Positions 52,519 to 63,496 of a DNA stretch of 64,000 bases are shown here, piece after piece. The notes under the pieces are model-generated. The model was not told the origin of the DNA. It ran no database searches and saw only the letters and a list, made by a program, of their open reading frames with translations. The translations under genes and the position numbers were made by a program. The DNA is from Nannocystis bainbridge (lineage in GTDB: Bacteria; Myxococcota_A; Polyangia; Nannocystales; Nannocystaceae). The DNA is taken from positions 256,001 to 320,000 of the forward strand of contig NZ_JAQNDL010000004.1 of the NCBI RefSeq assembly GCF_028368995.1. The letters are read 5' to 3'. Each line of letters begins with the position of its first letter. Position 1 is the stretch's first letter.

Positions 52519-52528
52519 GGACATGTCC
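52519..52528. repeat. dispersed palindrome GGACATGTCC
   Basis: Exact fused form of the dispersed family, in the gap upstream of the FHA regulator gene. Confidence 0.65.
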
Positions 52529-52742
52529 AAAAGAACATCACCTGAGCGCCTCGCGGACGCGACAGCGCCGTTCGGCGCGAGCGGCTGCGCGCGGTCGCTC
52601 GCGCCGCCGCCGTCCCTTCGCGGCCGGGGCTTGCGGAACAGCTCGCTGACGGATCTCCGACAGGGGCGTCCCCGCTGACCTCGGTGCGGGCGGGCGTGTT
52701 AGGTTCGCCGCGCATGCGAAGGGCGCAGCGAGGGGGCGGCTG

Positions 52743-53654
52743 ATGGGCGTCTTGCGCGGGCCTGACGGCGACCTCGAGCTGCCCGATCGCTGCCTTGTCG
52801 GCCGCTCGCGCGGCTGCGACCTCGTGCTCGCCGCCCGCGACGTCTCGAGCGAGCACGCGGTGCTGCAGTGGTCGGCGACGCACTGGGAGCTGCGGGACCT
52901 CGGCAGCCGCAACGGCTCGTACGTCGGCGAGGTGCGGCTCGGGCCGGGCGGGCGGGCGCCGCTGGCGGTCGGCGCGGTGCTGCGATTCGGCCGCGAGGCG
53001 GGGCCGTGGCAGCTCGCCTGTGCCGCCGGGCCGCGGGCGCAGGCGGTCGCGCTGGCCGACGGGGCGCGGCGGATCGCCGAGGGCGGCTATCTGGCGCTGC
53101 CGCACGAGACGGAGCCGCGCGCCGCTCTCTACCAGGAGGGCGACGGTCGCTGGTGGCTCGAGCAGGACGGGGCGACGCGGGAGGTCGACGACCGCGCGGT
53201 GATCGAGGCCGGCGGGCTGTGGCGCGTGCACCTGCCGCGGGCGGCCGCCGGCACGTGGGAGGACGGCGCGACGCTGCTGGTGGTCGCGCAGCTGCGCCTG
53301 CGCTTCGCGGTCAGCCGCGACGAGGAGCAGGTCGAGCTGGTGGCCCAGGTCGGCGAGCGCCGCCTCGACCTGCAGGTGCGCGCGCATCATTACCCGCTGC
53401 TGCTGCTGGCGCGTCAGCGGCAGGCCGACGCGGCCGCCGGGGTGGCCGCGGCGGAGCAGGGCTGGCTGCGGCAGGACGACCTGCTGACGATGCTGCGAAT
53501 GAAGGAGGACCACCTGGGCGTCGCCATCCATCGCGCGCGCGCCCAGCTGGCCCGCGCCGGGGTGGCCGACGCCGCGGCGTTGATCGAGCGGCGCCCCGGG
53601 ACGCGGCTGTTGCGGCTCGGAGTGGCGGCGATCGAGGTCGTGCCGCTGGCGTAA
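52743..53654 (+). CDS. FHA-domain protein with C-terminal winged-helix domain
   Basis: This 303-aa cytoplasmic protein has an N-terminal FHA domain, with LVGRSRGCDLVLAARDVSSEHA (Gly-Arg, Ser and His of the phospho-Thr pocket) and LGSRNGSYVGE (Asn-Gly). FHA domains bind phosphothreonine, so it is a natural reader of the many Ser/Thr kinases here. The middle part is variable. Residues about 210-295 resemble a winged-helix DNA-binding domain of the OmpR C-terminal type (GWLRQDDLLTMLRMKEDHLG, VAIHRARAQLARAGVADA and ALIERRPGTRLLRLG). It is probably a phosphorylation-responsive transcription regulator. No kinase is directly adjacent. Confidence 0.83.
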   Translation: MGVLRGPDGDLELPDRCLVGRSRGCDLVLAARDVSSEHAVLQWSATHWELRDLGSRNGSYVGEVRLGPGGRAPLAVGAVLRFGREAGPWQLACAAGPRAQAVALADGARRIAEGGYLALPHETEPRAALYQEGDGRWWLEQDGATREVDDRAVIEAGGLWRVHLPRAAAGTWEDGATLLVVAQLRLRFAVSRDEEQVELVAQVGERRLDLQVRAHHYPLLLLARQRQADAAAGVAAAEQGWLRQDDLLTMLRMKEDHLGVAIHRARAQLARAGVADAAALIERRPGTRLLRLGVAAIEVVPLA

Positions 53655-54183
53655 GCGCCAGCGAGCGCGAGCGTGACCCGCGGCACACTCTGCGAACGGC
53701 GGATGGCCGATTGTCGCCAGTTCCGCCGGTGCCAATCAGTGTGGCGACGCACCGGCCGATGCCTCGAGCGCGCACGGCGCCGTCCGCGGCCGTCGTGATT
53801 CGCGGACGTCCGACAGACCTGCTGGACCATGGTCACGTGTCCACCGCGAATCATGCGAGCGTCCGCGCCGGCGGGCCGTGCCGCGAATGTCGGCGCCGCG
53901 GGGCTGCTGCGCGCGCGCTGGCCCTGCGGGGCGTTCCCGAGCAGACGTCGACCGTCTGCGGCGCGTGAGGACAGGAAAAATCGCAAGTCTCTTCGGACAT
54001 GTCCGATCTACCAGGTGCAATGTCACTGGTGACAACGACGCGGACGGTGCACCCGCGAGCGTGAGGTTCGGCGGCGCGCAATTGTCGACGCCCCGCTCCG
54101 CGATCCGCGACGATTGACAGCGAGCGAGCGCCGACCCTACGGTCCGACTCGTAGCCGTGGCAATCGCTCATGAGGCATCCGGG
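53655..54183. other. 529-bp gene-free region
   Basis: No convincing gene is seen. GCAGACG and CGTCTGC form a 7-bp hairpin (53941-53959), and CGGACATGTCCG, a 12-bp palindrome of the dispersed family, lies at 53994-54005. Promoter and ribosome-binding site of the hydrolase gene must lie at its right end; GAGG at 54172 fits the ATG at 54184. Confidence 0.6.
53994..54005. repeat. dispersed palindrome CGGACATGTCCG
   Basis: Exact 12-bp palindrome containing GGACATGTCC, in the gap between the FHA regulator and hydrolase genes. Confidence 0.65.
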
Positions 54184-54945
54184 ATGAGGAACGACCAGCG
54201 CGACGAACAAGCGAGGGGCGAGGCGAGGCATTTCGTGCTGGTCCACGGGGCCTGGCACGGGGCCTGGTGCTGGGTGACGACGGCCCGGCTGCTGGCGTCC
54301 CGCGGCCATCGGGTGACCACGCTCGACTTGCCGTCGCACGGCGCCGACGAGACGGCGCCCGCGTCGGTGACGCTGGACCACTACGCCGGGCGGGTGATCG
54401 CGGCGCTCGACGCGATCGAGGGCACGGTCGTGCTGGTCGGTCACAGCATGGGCGGCATCGTGATCTCGACGGTGGCCGAAGCGCGGCCGACGAAGGTCGA
54501 GAAGCTGGTCTATCTGACAGCATTCCTGCTGCCGAACGGCACGTCGCTGCTCGACGTGGCGCTGCAGGACGCCGAGTCGCTGGCGACCTCGAACCTGCGC
54601 GTCCGGGCCGACGAGGGCGTGGTCGACGTCAACCTCGACGCGGTCCAGGAGATCTTCTACGCCGATTGCGAGCGCGCGGACATCGACCGCGCCCGCTCGC
54701 TGCTGAAGCCGAACCCGCTGGCGCCGTTCGCCACGCCGCTGGCCCTGACGGACGCGGGCTACGGCAGCGTGCGCCGCTTCTACGTGTCGTGCGCGCGCGA
54801 CCGGGCGATCTCGCCGGCGCTGCAGCGCTCGATGCTGTCGGCGATGCCGTGCGAGGCGGTCCACGAGCTCCACACCGATCATTCGCCGTTCTTCTCCAAG
54901 CCCGAGCGGCTGCACGACGTGCTGGTGGCGATCGCCCGCTCGTGA
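54184..54945 (+). CDS. alpha/beta hydrolase (methylesterase-like)
   Basis: This 253-aa protein has the alpha/beta-hydrolase core: HFVLVHGAWHGAWCW (oxyanion loop), VVLVGHSMGGIV (nucleophile Ser elbow) and, near the C-terminus, HELHTDHSPFFSKP with the catalytic His. The HGAWHGAWCW motif and small cap resemble plant-type methylesterases such as the salicylate-binding esterase group and related bacterial hydrolases. The substrate is unknown. The ATG at 54184 is preferred over an upstream GTG at 54157, because a GAGG lies 8 bp before it. Confidence 0.88.
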   Translation: MRNDQRDEQARGEARHFVLVHGAWHGAWCWVTTARLLASRGHRVTTLDLPSHGADETAPASVTLDHYAGRVIAALDAIEGTVVLVGHSMGGIVISTVAEARPTKVEKLVYLTAFLLPNGTSLLDVALQDAESLATSNLRVRADEGVVDVNLDAVQEIFYADCERADIDRARSLLKPNPLAPFATPLALTDAGYGSVRRFYVSCARDRAISPALQRSMLSAMPCEAVHELHTDHSPFFSKPERLHDVLVAIARS

Positions 54946-55150
54946 GCCGGCGGTGTCGCTGCGCTGCATCGATTCGCAGCGCAGCGCACGACGCGTGTCG
55001 TGATTGACGTGGTGCCATTATTCGCCACGCATGCGGTGATTGTCGCGATGCCATGATTGCCGCCGCGAATGAAGGTCGCGCCGAGGGACCGCGATTCATG
55101 GCATCGCGTCGCGCGGTGATTCGCGCCCTCGCGGGCACCGCCGCGCGTCG

Positions 55151-57910
<2,760 letters not shown>

Positions 57911-58127
57911 GCGCTCGCGCAGCGAGGGGCGAGCAGGCCAGGCGAGCGTGGTCGCGGTGAGGTTGCGGCAGATCGGTGGCCGTGCGCCGACGACACCCGC
58001 TCTGCCGGATCTGCCACCGATGGGGCGGCCCGCGAGCCGGCCATAGGCGACGCGCCAGCCCGTGCATGGCCGACCTCGGCGCAGACACGCTGTGAGATGA
58101 TGAATGACCGAGACGACATGTCGATAG

Positions 58128-58137
58128 GGACATGTCC
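58128..58137. repeat. dispersed palindrome GGACATGTCC in a convergent gap
   Basis: Exact fused element, with a GACATGTC half-copy just before it (58114-58122), in the 319-bp gap (57911-58229) between two convergent genes. The same gap holds GGCAGATC (57967-57974) paired with GATCTGCC (58008-58015), a further stem. No gene is seen in this gap. Confidence 0.65.
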
Positions 58138-58229
58138 TCCGGGCTATGTCATCAGTGCATTCTCGTGCGTGAGGCGACGACGATCGCCTCGCATTGCGTG
58201 CGACCTGGCGGTCAGGCCCGGCGACGAAG

Positions 58230-58787
58230 TCAGGACGACGGGCCGAGGTCGGTGCGGCCGGTGATGAGGCCGGTCTTGCTGCCGTCGAGCAGGGCCAGCA
58301 ACTCGCGCTCGATGACGCCGCCCGCCACGCTCTCGACGATCCGGCCGACCTCGCGACCTTCGCGCGAGACGATGATGGTCGGGACGTAGCGCAGATCGAT
58401 CGCGGCCTTGTCGATCTGGGGGGCGGTCTTCTGGGTGTCGACGCCGATCTGCTTGAGCGTGAACGGCAGGGGGGCGCCGGCGGCGTCGAACGCCCGCCAC
58501 AGCCGCGGGACCTCGCGGCGCGAGTCGCCGCACCAGGTGCCGAAGATGATGGTGACCTCGGCTCCGGGCGGCACGCTGGCGAGCTTCGCCGCCGCCTCGC
58601 CGTCGATCTCGGCGTCGCTGATCCACCCGGGGACCTGCTTCTCGACGTCGGCGCGCTCGACCGGTCCGACGAGCACCGGTGGGGCCTGATCCTGGGCGGA
58701 GGAGGGCGGGGTCGTCGCGTCGGAGCGACAGGCCGAGGTGGCGAGCACGACGGCGACGGCGAGGGAACGAGGATGCACCACGGACAT
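58230..58787 (-). CDS. thioredoxin-like lipoprotein with single-Cys active site
   Basis: This 185-aa protein begins MSVVHPRSLAVAVVLATSAC, a lipobox with Cys20, then a Pro/Ser spacer. A thioredoxin fold follows: VTIIFGTWCGDSRREVPRL, and YVPTIIVSREGREVGRIVES with the cis-Pro loop. The active site is CGDS rather than CxxC, so it has one Cys and is not a classic disulfide reductase. The WCGDSxREVP form is a recurring sub-family of uncertain function. It is probably periplasmic. The ATG at 58787 sits just after a decayed GGACATATCC-like element as read on that strand. Confidence 0.86.
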   Translation of the reverse strand: MSVVHPRSLAVAVVLATSACRSDATTPPSSAQDQAPPVLVGPVERADVEKQVPGWISDAEIDGEAAAKLASVPPGAEVTIIFGTWCGDSRREVPRLWRAFDAAGAPLPFTLKQIGVDTQKTAPQIDKAAIDLRYVPTIIVSREGREVGRIVESVAGGVIERELLALLDGSKTGLITGRTDLGPSS

Positions 58788-59527
58788 ATCCCGCGGACCG
58801 TAGCAGACTCGCGCGCGCGCGCCGAGACGCGACGCAGGGTCGCGGGTCGGCCGACGCGACGCGTCGTCGGGGGCCGGCCGGCGACGAACCGTGTGCCGTC
58901 GCTTCGAACGTCATTTCGCTGGTGTCGTCCGTCGCTACGGGGTCGCCGGGCATCGCCCCGGCATCGCGTGGATCCTCGCGTGGCGCACGGGAGGACCCGC
59001 GCGGTGTGGAGGTTCGTCGCGGAGATGTCGGGGGCGACGAGGCGTGTCGCGGAGATTGCCGGGAAGACGTCGGATGCTGCGCAAGTACTCGCGGTGCCGA
59101 GGCGCAGCCGCCTCGCGCATCGCTGCGTGGCACAAGCGCCAGGGAATTCGTTGCTGCCAGGTCTTCGCGTTGCCGACGCGTGCCGCGCAGACGGGAGGAA
59201 GACGGCAGGTGCTGCGAAGGTATCCGTTCCGCCGAGGCATTGCCGTCCGCGAGCATCGTCCCGCCATCGCGCCGCCGCGTCGCGTAGACGGTAGGGGAAA
59301 TGTCGGGTGCTCGCGTCGCCGCTGCGTGTCGCGCAGACGTGAGCCGGGTGCTGCGAGGGTGCTCGCGCTGCCGAGTGTCGGAGTCCGCGAGATCCGCCAG
59401 CGCCCGGACCCTCGCGTCGCCGAGGTGCGCCGCGTCGACCTCGCCGGCTGCGGGCCCGGCGAGGCTGACGACGACGCGGTAGCGCGACCTCGGCGACGCG
59501 ACGGCCATGGCGCGAGCCGGTCGCGGC
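58788..59527. repeat. 740-bp gene-free region with a degenerate tandem repeat
   Basis: Variants of GTGTCGCGCAGACG recur at about 59013, 59043, 59180, 59276 and 59323. Each is followed by G/A-rich sequence and TGCTGCG-type strings, with uneven spacing of roughly 30-140 bp. Units are not a fixed length and no frame is conserved. No protein-like open frame is supported across the whole stretch. Confidence 0.55.
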
Positions 59528-59830
59528 TCAGGCGTGCAGCTTGGCCGCCAGCACATCGACCTGGTCGATGCGCGGCGGCTCGGCCAGCAGCTCGCCCGCG
59601 CGGGCCATCAGCGCCGCGGCGATCGAGCCCTCGAGGTGGGCGCGGCGGCCGGCGTCGTCGGCGAACGCGTCGAAGATGCCGAACTCTTGCGGGCCGAGGC
59701 GGATGGCGAACCACACAGCGGTGGCCTCCTCGCGCTGCGCCAGCGGCAGCGCGCCGGCGAGGAATCCGGCGACCTCCTCTTCCTTGCCAGGTTTTGCGAC
59801 GATACGAGCCAACAGTCCGACCTTCACCAT
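59528..59830 (-). CDS. antibiotic biosynthesis monooxygenase (ABM)-domain protein
   Basis: This 100-aa protein is a small ferredoxin-like-fold ABM domain: KVGLLARIVAKPGKEEEVAGFL at the start, ATAVWFAIRLGPQEFGIFDAF in the core and RRAHLEGSIAAALMARAGEL near the C-terminus. The family includes YgiN-like quinol monooxygenases and small oxygenases or dimeric stress proteins. It is transcribed divergently from a GlxA-type regulator with a shared palindromic control region, so that regulator is its likely controller. The ATG at 59830 is chosen; residues encoded further upstream do not fit the family. Confidence 0.87.
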   Translation of the reverse strand: MVKVGLLARIVAKPGKEEEVAGFLAGALPLAQREEATAVWFAIRLGPQEFGIFDAFADDAGRRAHLEGSIAAALMARAGELLAEPPRIDQVDVLAAKLHA

Positions 59831-59901
59831 GTGCGTGCTCCTTTGTGCGTGACGCCCGGTCACGTTCGTCACCGTAGCGATCTGGCACGCAACGCGCTAT
59901 T

Positions 59902-59934
59902 GGCGGAACCGACAACGATGGTATCGTTTCCGCC
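59902..59934. promoter_or_regulatory. nested palindrome, candidate operator of the GlxA/ABM pair
   Basis: GGCGGAA (59902-59908) pairs with TTCCGCC (59928-59934), and inside them AACGAT (59914-59919) pairs with ATCGTT (59923-59928) around GGT. The right arm abuts the ATG at 59935. It lies in the 104-bp divergent gap, which suits autoregulation by the GlxA protein. Confidence 0.6.
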
Positions 59935-60879
59935 ATGCAGGTCCAGGTGCTCGTCCTCGACGGGGTGTTCGACGCGGGGCTCGCTCTGGTGCTCGACACG
60001 CTCGACACCGCCAACGCGCTGGCGAGCGCGCCGGAGCAGCGGGCCCGCGTGGCGGTGGTCGGGGTGCGGCGACGGGTCCGGACGCACCTCGGCTTCGGGG
60101 TGCCGGTGGTGGAGCGGCCGCGGGCGCGGCCCGACGTCGTGATCGTGCCGGCGCTCGGGGCCAAGACGCCCGACGCGCTCGAGCGGGCGCTGGCGCGGCG
60201 CGACGTCGTCGACGCGACGGCGAGGCTGCAGGCCGCGGCCGCCGCGGGCACGCGGGTGACGGCGGCCTGCACCGCCACCTTCGTGCTCGGCGACGCCGGC
60301 CTGCTGGCGGGCCGCCGCGCGACCACGACCTGGTGGCTGGCGCCGTTCTTTCGCGCGCGCTTCCCCGCGGTCGCGCTGGACGACGCGCAGATGATCGTCG
60401 AGTCCGACAACATCGTCACCGCCGGCTCGGCCCTGGCGCACCTCGACCTCGCGCTGTGGCTGGTCCGCCGCCGCAGCCCGGCGCTCGCGCGCACGGTCGC
60501 CAATCACCTGCTCTACGACTCGCGCCCGTCGCAGGCGCCCTACGTGATGCCCGATCACCTGGCTCACGCCGATCCGCTGGTGGCCCGCTTCGAGGACTGG
60601 GCGCGCGGCCACCTGCGCGGCTTCACCATGGGCGCGGCGGCGCGGGCCGTCGGCGCGACCGAGCGCACGCTCGAGCGACGCGTGCGCGCGGTGCTCGGCA
60701 AGTCGCCGCTGTCGTTCGTGCAGGATCTGCGGGTGGCCCACGCGGTGCATTGCCTGCAGACGAGCGACGCGTCGCTCGACGCGATCGCTACCGAGGTCGG
60801 CTACAGCGAGGCGACGACGCTGCGCACGCTGCTGCGCCGTCGCACGGGCCGCGGGGTGCGAGAGCTGCGGCGGGCCTGA
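59935..60879 (+). CDS. GlxA-family transcriptional regulator (DJ-1/PfpI plus AraC HTH)
   Basis: This 314-aa regulator has an N-terminal DJ-1/PfpI-like domain (residues about 1-185: VLVLDGVFDAGLALVLDTL, PDVVIVPALGAKTPD, VTAACTATFVLGDAGLLAG, RRATTTWWLAPFFRARFP). The Cys in TAACTATF is at the nucleophile-elbow position. The C-terminal 100 residues are an AraC/XylS double HTH: FTMGAAARAVGATERTLERRV and SLDAIATEVGYSEATTLRTLLRRRTG. Such regulators sense small molecules and often control neighbouring oxidoreductases. The divergent ABM gene is the likely target, with the palindrome at 59902-59934 as binding site. Confidence 0.92.
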   Translation: MQVQVLVLDGVFDAGLALVLDTLDTANALASAPEQRARVAVVGVRRRVRTHLGFGVPVVERPRARPDVVIVPALGAKTPDALERALARRDVVDATARLQAAAAAGTRVTAACTATFVLGDAGLLAGRRATTTWWLAPFFRARFPAVALDDAQMIVESDNIVTAGSALAHLDLALWLVRRRSPALARTVANHLLYDSRPSQAPYVMPDHLAHADPLVARFEDWARGHLRGFTMGAAARAVGATERTLERRVRAVLGKSPLSFVQDLRVAHAVHCLQTSDASLDAIATEVGYSEATTLRTLLRRRTGRGVRELRRA

Positions 60880-61138
60880 CAGCAGGCGCGGGGCGGCTCG
60901 CTCCGCGATCGTGGCGTGGGGGCTGCTTTCGTTCCGGGCGTGTCACGCGGCGATGCGGCGGGTCGTTCAATCGCTGCCGCTTCGACTCGCATCGGATCGA
61001 CAATGCGCCTCGCCGGGGCGGACGACGCGAATCGACGACCTCGATGCGGTCGCGGCGGATCGAGCCATCGCGCAATTGCTGGGTCCGCCGATTCGATCGC
61101 GCAGCGCCGCGGCTCGTCGCCGCGACGCTCGCTCGTCG

Positions 61139-61855
61139 TCAGGGCACGTACTTCTCGCGCAGCGCCACGGCCTCCTGGCGCGCGGCCTGCAGCGGCGGGT
61201 CGTCGCAGAAGGTCGTCGTCGCGTCGTGCAGCGTGCCGCCGAGCTCGAGCTCCATCGTCTCGAAGACGTCGGACGGCGGGTTGCAAAGCGGCTCGGGGCT
61301 GTCGAGCACGGCGACGAGGGCAGGGTCGGTGAACACTTCGAGGGCCAGCGCGAAGTCCTCGGCGCTGATCTCGACCTCGGTCACCGGGTTGCCGAGGTCG
61401 CCGACCTTTTCGACCCGCAAGATCCGCGTCGAGAGCAGCTCCACGAAGCCGTCGCAGTCGGCTTCGGGGGGGCACAGGCCCGCGACCGAGCGCACGTTGA
61501 AGCGCTCGAACTCGCCGGGGTCGACGGTGGTGCCGGTGGTGTCGTCGGCGGTGGTGCCGGTGGTGTCGACGGCGGTGGTGCCGGTGGTCTCTTCGCCGGT
61601 GGTGGAGTGGCTGACCGCGCCGGTGGTGCCGTGGCTGTCGTCACCCGTGGTGGCGAGGGTCTCGCCGCCGTCGTCGCCGGTCTGACTCTCGCTGACCGAA
61701 GTGCTGGGGGTCGGATCGTCCGTGGTGGCCGCGCTGGTGGCGGTCGAGTCGCTGTCGCCGCCGAGGGTGTCGCCGATGTTCTTCGAGTCGGGCAAGCAGC
61801 CGGCGAGCAGCGTGGTGACGACGAGGCAAGGAGAGAGGAGGCGTGCGAAGTGCAT
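61139..61855 (-). CDS. Thr-linker lipoprotein, unknown domain
   Basis: The ATG at 61855 gives a 238-aa protein beginning MHFARLLSPCLVVTTLLAGC, a lipobox with Cys20. A Ser/Thr/Asp linker of about 95 residues follows (TTGEETTGTTAVDTTGTTAD). The C-terminal 110 residues form a globular domain with RSVAGLCPPEADCDGFVELL, TEVEISAEDFALALEVF and FCDDPPLQAARQEA, including four Cys. I do not recognise the domain. Surface location is likely. Confidence 0.8.
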   Translation of the reverse strand: MHFARLLSPCLVVTTLLAGCLPDSKNIGDTLGGDSDSTATSAATTDDPTPSTSVSESQTGDDGGETLATTGDDSHGTTGAVSHSTTGEETTGTTAVDTTGTTADDTTGTTVDPGEFERFNVRSVAGLCPPEADCDGFVELLSTRILRVEKVGDLGNPVTEVEISAEDFALALEVFTDPALVAVLDSPEPLCNPPSDVFETMELELGGTLHDATTTFCDDPPLQAARQEAVALREKYVP

Positions 61856-62031
61856 GCGCCTGAGTGCCCGGGTGCCGGGGCGGCCATCACGGGGGCGGCG
61901 AATTTTTTCGCAGGTGGGGTCGGGCACGGCGGTTCTCGTCGTGGCGTCGGCTCGTGCTCGCGCTCGGGGCCCCGGTCATGCGTCGGCGCAGGTTCGTGCG
62001 CGATGCGGAGCGGTCGAAGCGTGGGGACGCC

Positions 62032-63462
62032 TCATGGCGTCGGTTCGCGGTCGGGCGAGTTCGTGGCGGGGAGGGTGCAATCGAGGCGCACGCGGGCTGC
62101 GAGCGCGCTGTCCGGGTGCGCGTGCAGAAAGGCTTCGCCCTCGCGCTGACCCTCGCGCGTGCGGCCCGACCGGCACAGCGCGATCGCCCGCAGGCCGAGG
62201 CGCTCGCGCTGCAAGACGCCGGTCGGGAATTCGCGCTGGTGGCGTCGCAGCTCGGCGAGGGCCTCGTCGGTGCGGCCGGCCTCGATCGCGGCGCGCGCGG
62301 CGGTGATCCGCGCCGCTTCGCGGGCGAGGTCCTCTGCGGAGAGGGCGGCGGACGGCTGCGAGGGGGCATGCGCGCGGGTCGACGCGTGCGCGGGGTCGCG
62401 GGCATGCGCGGATGAATCACCCTCATCGAGATCGGCGGCGTCGCTCTGTCGGTGCACGTGCCGGGGCGCGACGGCGGGTGGAGCTTCGGGGGACGCTCCG
62501 GCGGCGCGCGCATCGGGGGGTGAAAGATCGGCGGGGGGAAGGGGCGCTTCGCTTTCGCCGGAATTCTTGCGAGAGGGAGCAGCGGGCGGTGCTTCGGCGC
62601 CGCGTGCATCGACATGAGAGGCAGTGGTGGCGTGGGTGTCGCCGCTATCCGAGCGCGAGTCGGGCCGCGCTGCGGCGTCGCCGGCTCTTGTGTGCGAGGG
62701 CGCCGAGCTGCGATCGGCAGCCTCCGCGGTGGTCGGAGCTGCGGGGCGGGCTGCGACGATCACCAGAGTACCGGCGACCGCCAGTCCCAGCGTCCAGGCG
62801 GCTGCAGAGTGGCCAGCCGCGGCGGCCCCCTGCGCGAGCGCGGCGCCGGGGGCAGCCGAGGCAGCGCCGAGGGCCAGCAGCAGCGCCGCCCACACGCGCG
62901 CCTGGGCGCCTCGCGGCGGGGCCTCGGGGGTCCTCGCGCTCCGCAGCGCGGTCGGGGCGACGGCGGCGAACGTGCGATCGAACTGCTCACGGACCAGCCG
63001 GATCCGCGAATACACGGTGTTGACATTCACGCCGAGGGTCTGTGCAATCTCGGTTGCCGACATTTCCTCGTAGAGATGGAGCACGAACACGGCGCGGCGG
63101 TCGTCGTCGAGGCCGTCGAGAAATTCGGCGAGCCGCCGCCGGGCCTCGCGGCGCGCCAGCTCGTCGTCGGTGTGCGCGGGCGCGTCGTCGGGGACGGCGG
63201 CCAGGCGCGCGTGCCGTCGCAGCCGCCGCGCCTCGGTCCGGCGGTGGCGCGCGGCGACCCGGCGGGCGACGCCGAAGATCCAGGTCTTGAGGCTCGAGCG
63301 GCCGGCGAACTCGGGCAGGCGGCGGTAGACGACGAGGAAGAGGTCCTGGACGGCGTCTTCCTGGGCCTCGGGCGGGACGCCGAGGCGGCGCAGGCTGGCC
63401 CAGGCGTACTCGAACTGGGCCTGGTAGAGCTCGGGGAACGAGGGCGAGTTCGGGCCGCTCAC
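62032..63462 (-). CDS. ECF sigma factor with membrane segments and helical C-terminal tail
   Basis: This 476-aa protein starts at a GTG with an AGGAG four bases upstream. Residues 1-165 are an ECF sigma factor: region 2 (LYQAQFEYAWASLRRLGVPP, EDAVQDLFLVVYRRLPEF) and region 4 (AVFVLHLYEEMSATEIAQTL, NVNTVYSRIRLV). Two hydrophobic segments follow at about 190-210 and 222-238, then a long Ala/Pro/Ser/Asp-rich linker, and a C-terminal TPR-like helical part (AARITAARAAIEAGRTDEAL, AELRRHQREFPTGVL). The sigma domain is therefore tied to the membrane, with no separate anti-sigma gene. It lies 34 bp after a barrel-like gene and is probably in its operon. Confidence 0.88.
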   Translation of the reverse strand: MSGPNSPSFPELYQAQFEYAWASLRRLGVPPEAQEDAVQDLFLVVYRRLPEFAGRSSLKTWIFGVARRVAARHRRTEARRLRRHARLAAVPDDAPAHTDDELARREARRRLAEFLDGLDDDRRAVFVLHLYEEMSATEIAQTLGVNVNTVYSRIRLVREQFDRTFAAVAPTALRSARTPEAPPRGAQARVWAALLLALGAASAAPGAALAQGAAAAGHSAAAWTLGLAVAGTLVIVAARPAAPTTAEAADRSSAPSHTRAGDAAARPDSRSDSGDTHATTASHVDARGAEAPPAAPSRKNSGESEAPLPPADLSPPDARAAGASPEAPPAVAPRHVHRQSDAADLDEGDSSAHARDPAHASTRAHAPSQPSAALSAEDLAREAARITAARAAIEAGRTDEALAELRRHQREFPTGVLQRERLGLRAIALCRSGRTREGQREGEAFLHAHPDSALAARVRLDCTLPATNSPDREPTP

Positions 63463-63496
63463 GGTGCTCCTGGGTGCCCGGCTGCCAGCCCGCCCA

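Larger units (their letters stand above)
52100..52742. other. 643-bp gene-free region after the protease gene
   Basis: No protein-like open frame is seen. A 12-bp perfect GC stem (52186-52215) probably ends the protease transcript. CAACAGACAT (52238-52247) and ATGTCTGTTG (52302-52311) form a separate inverted repeat. A GGACATGTCC element is at 52519-52528. Confidence 0.65.
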
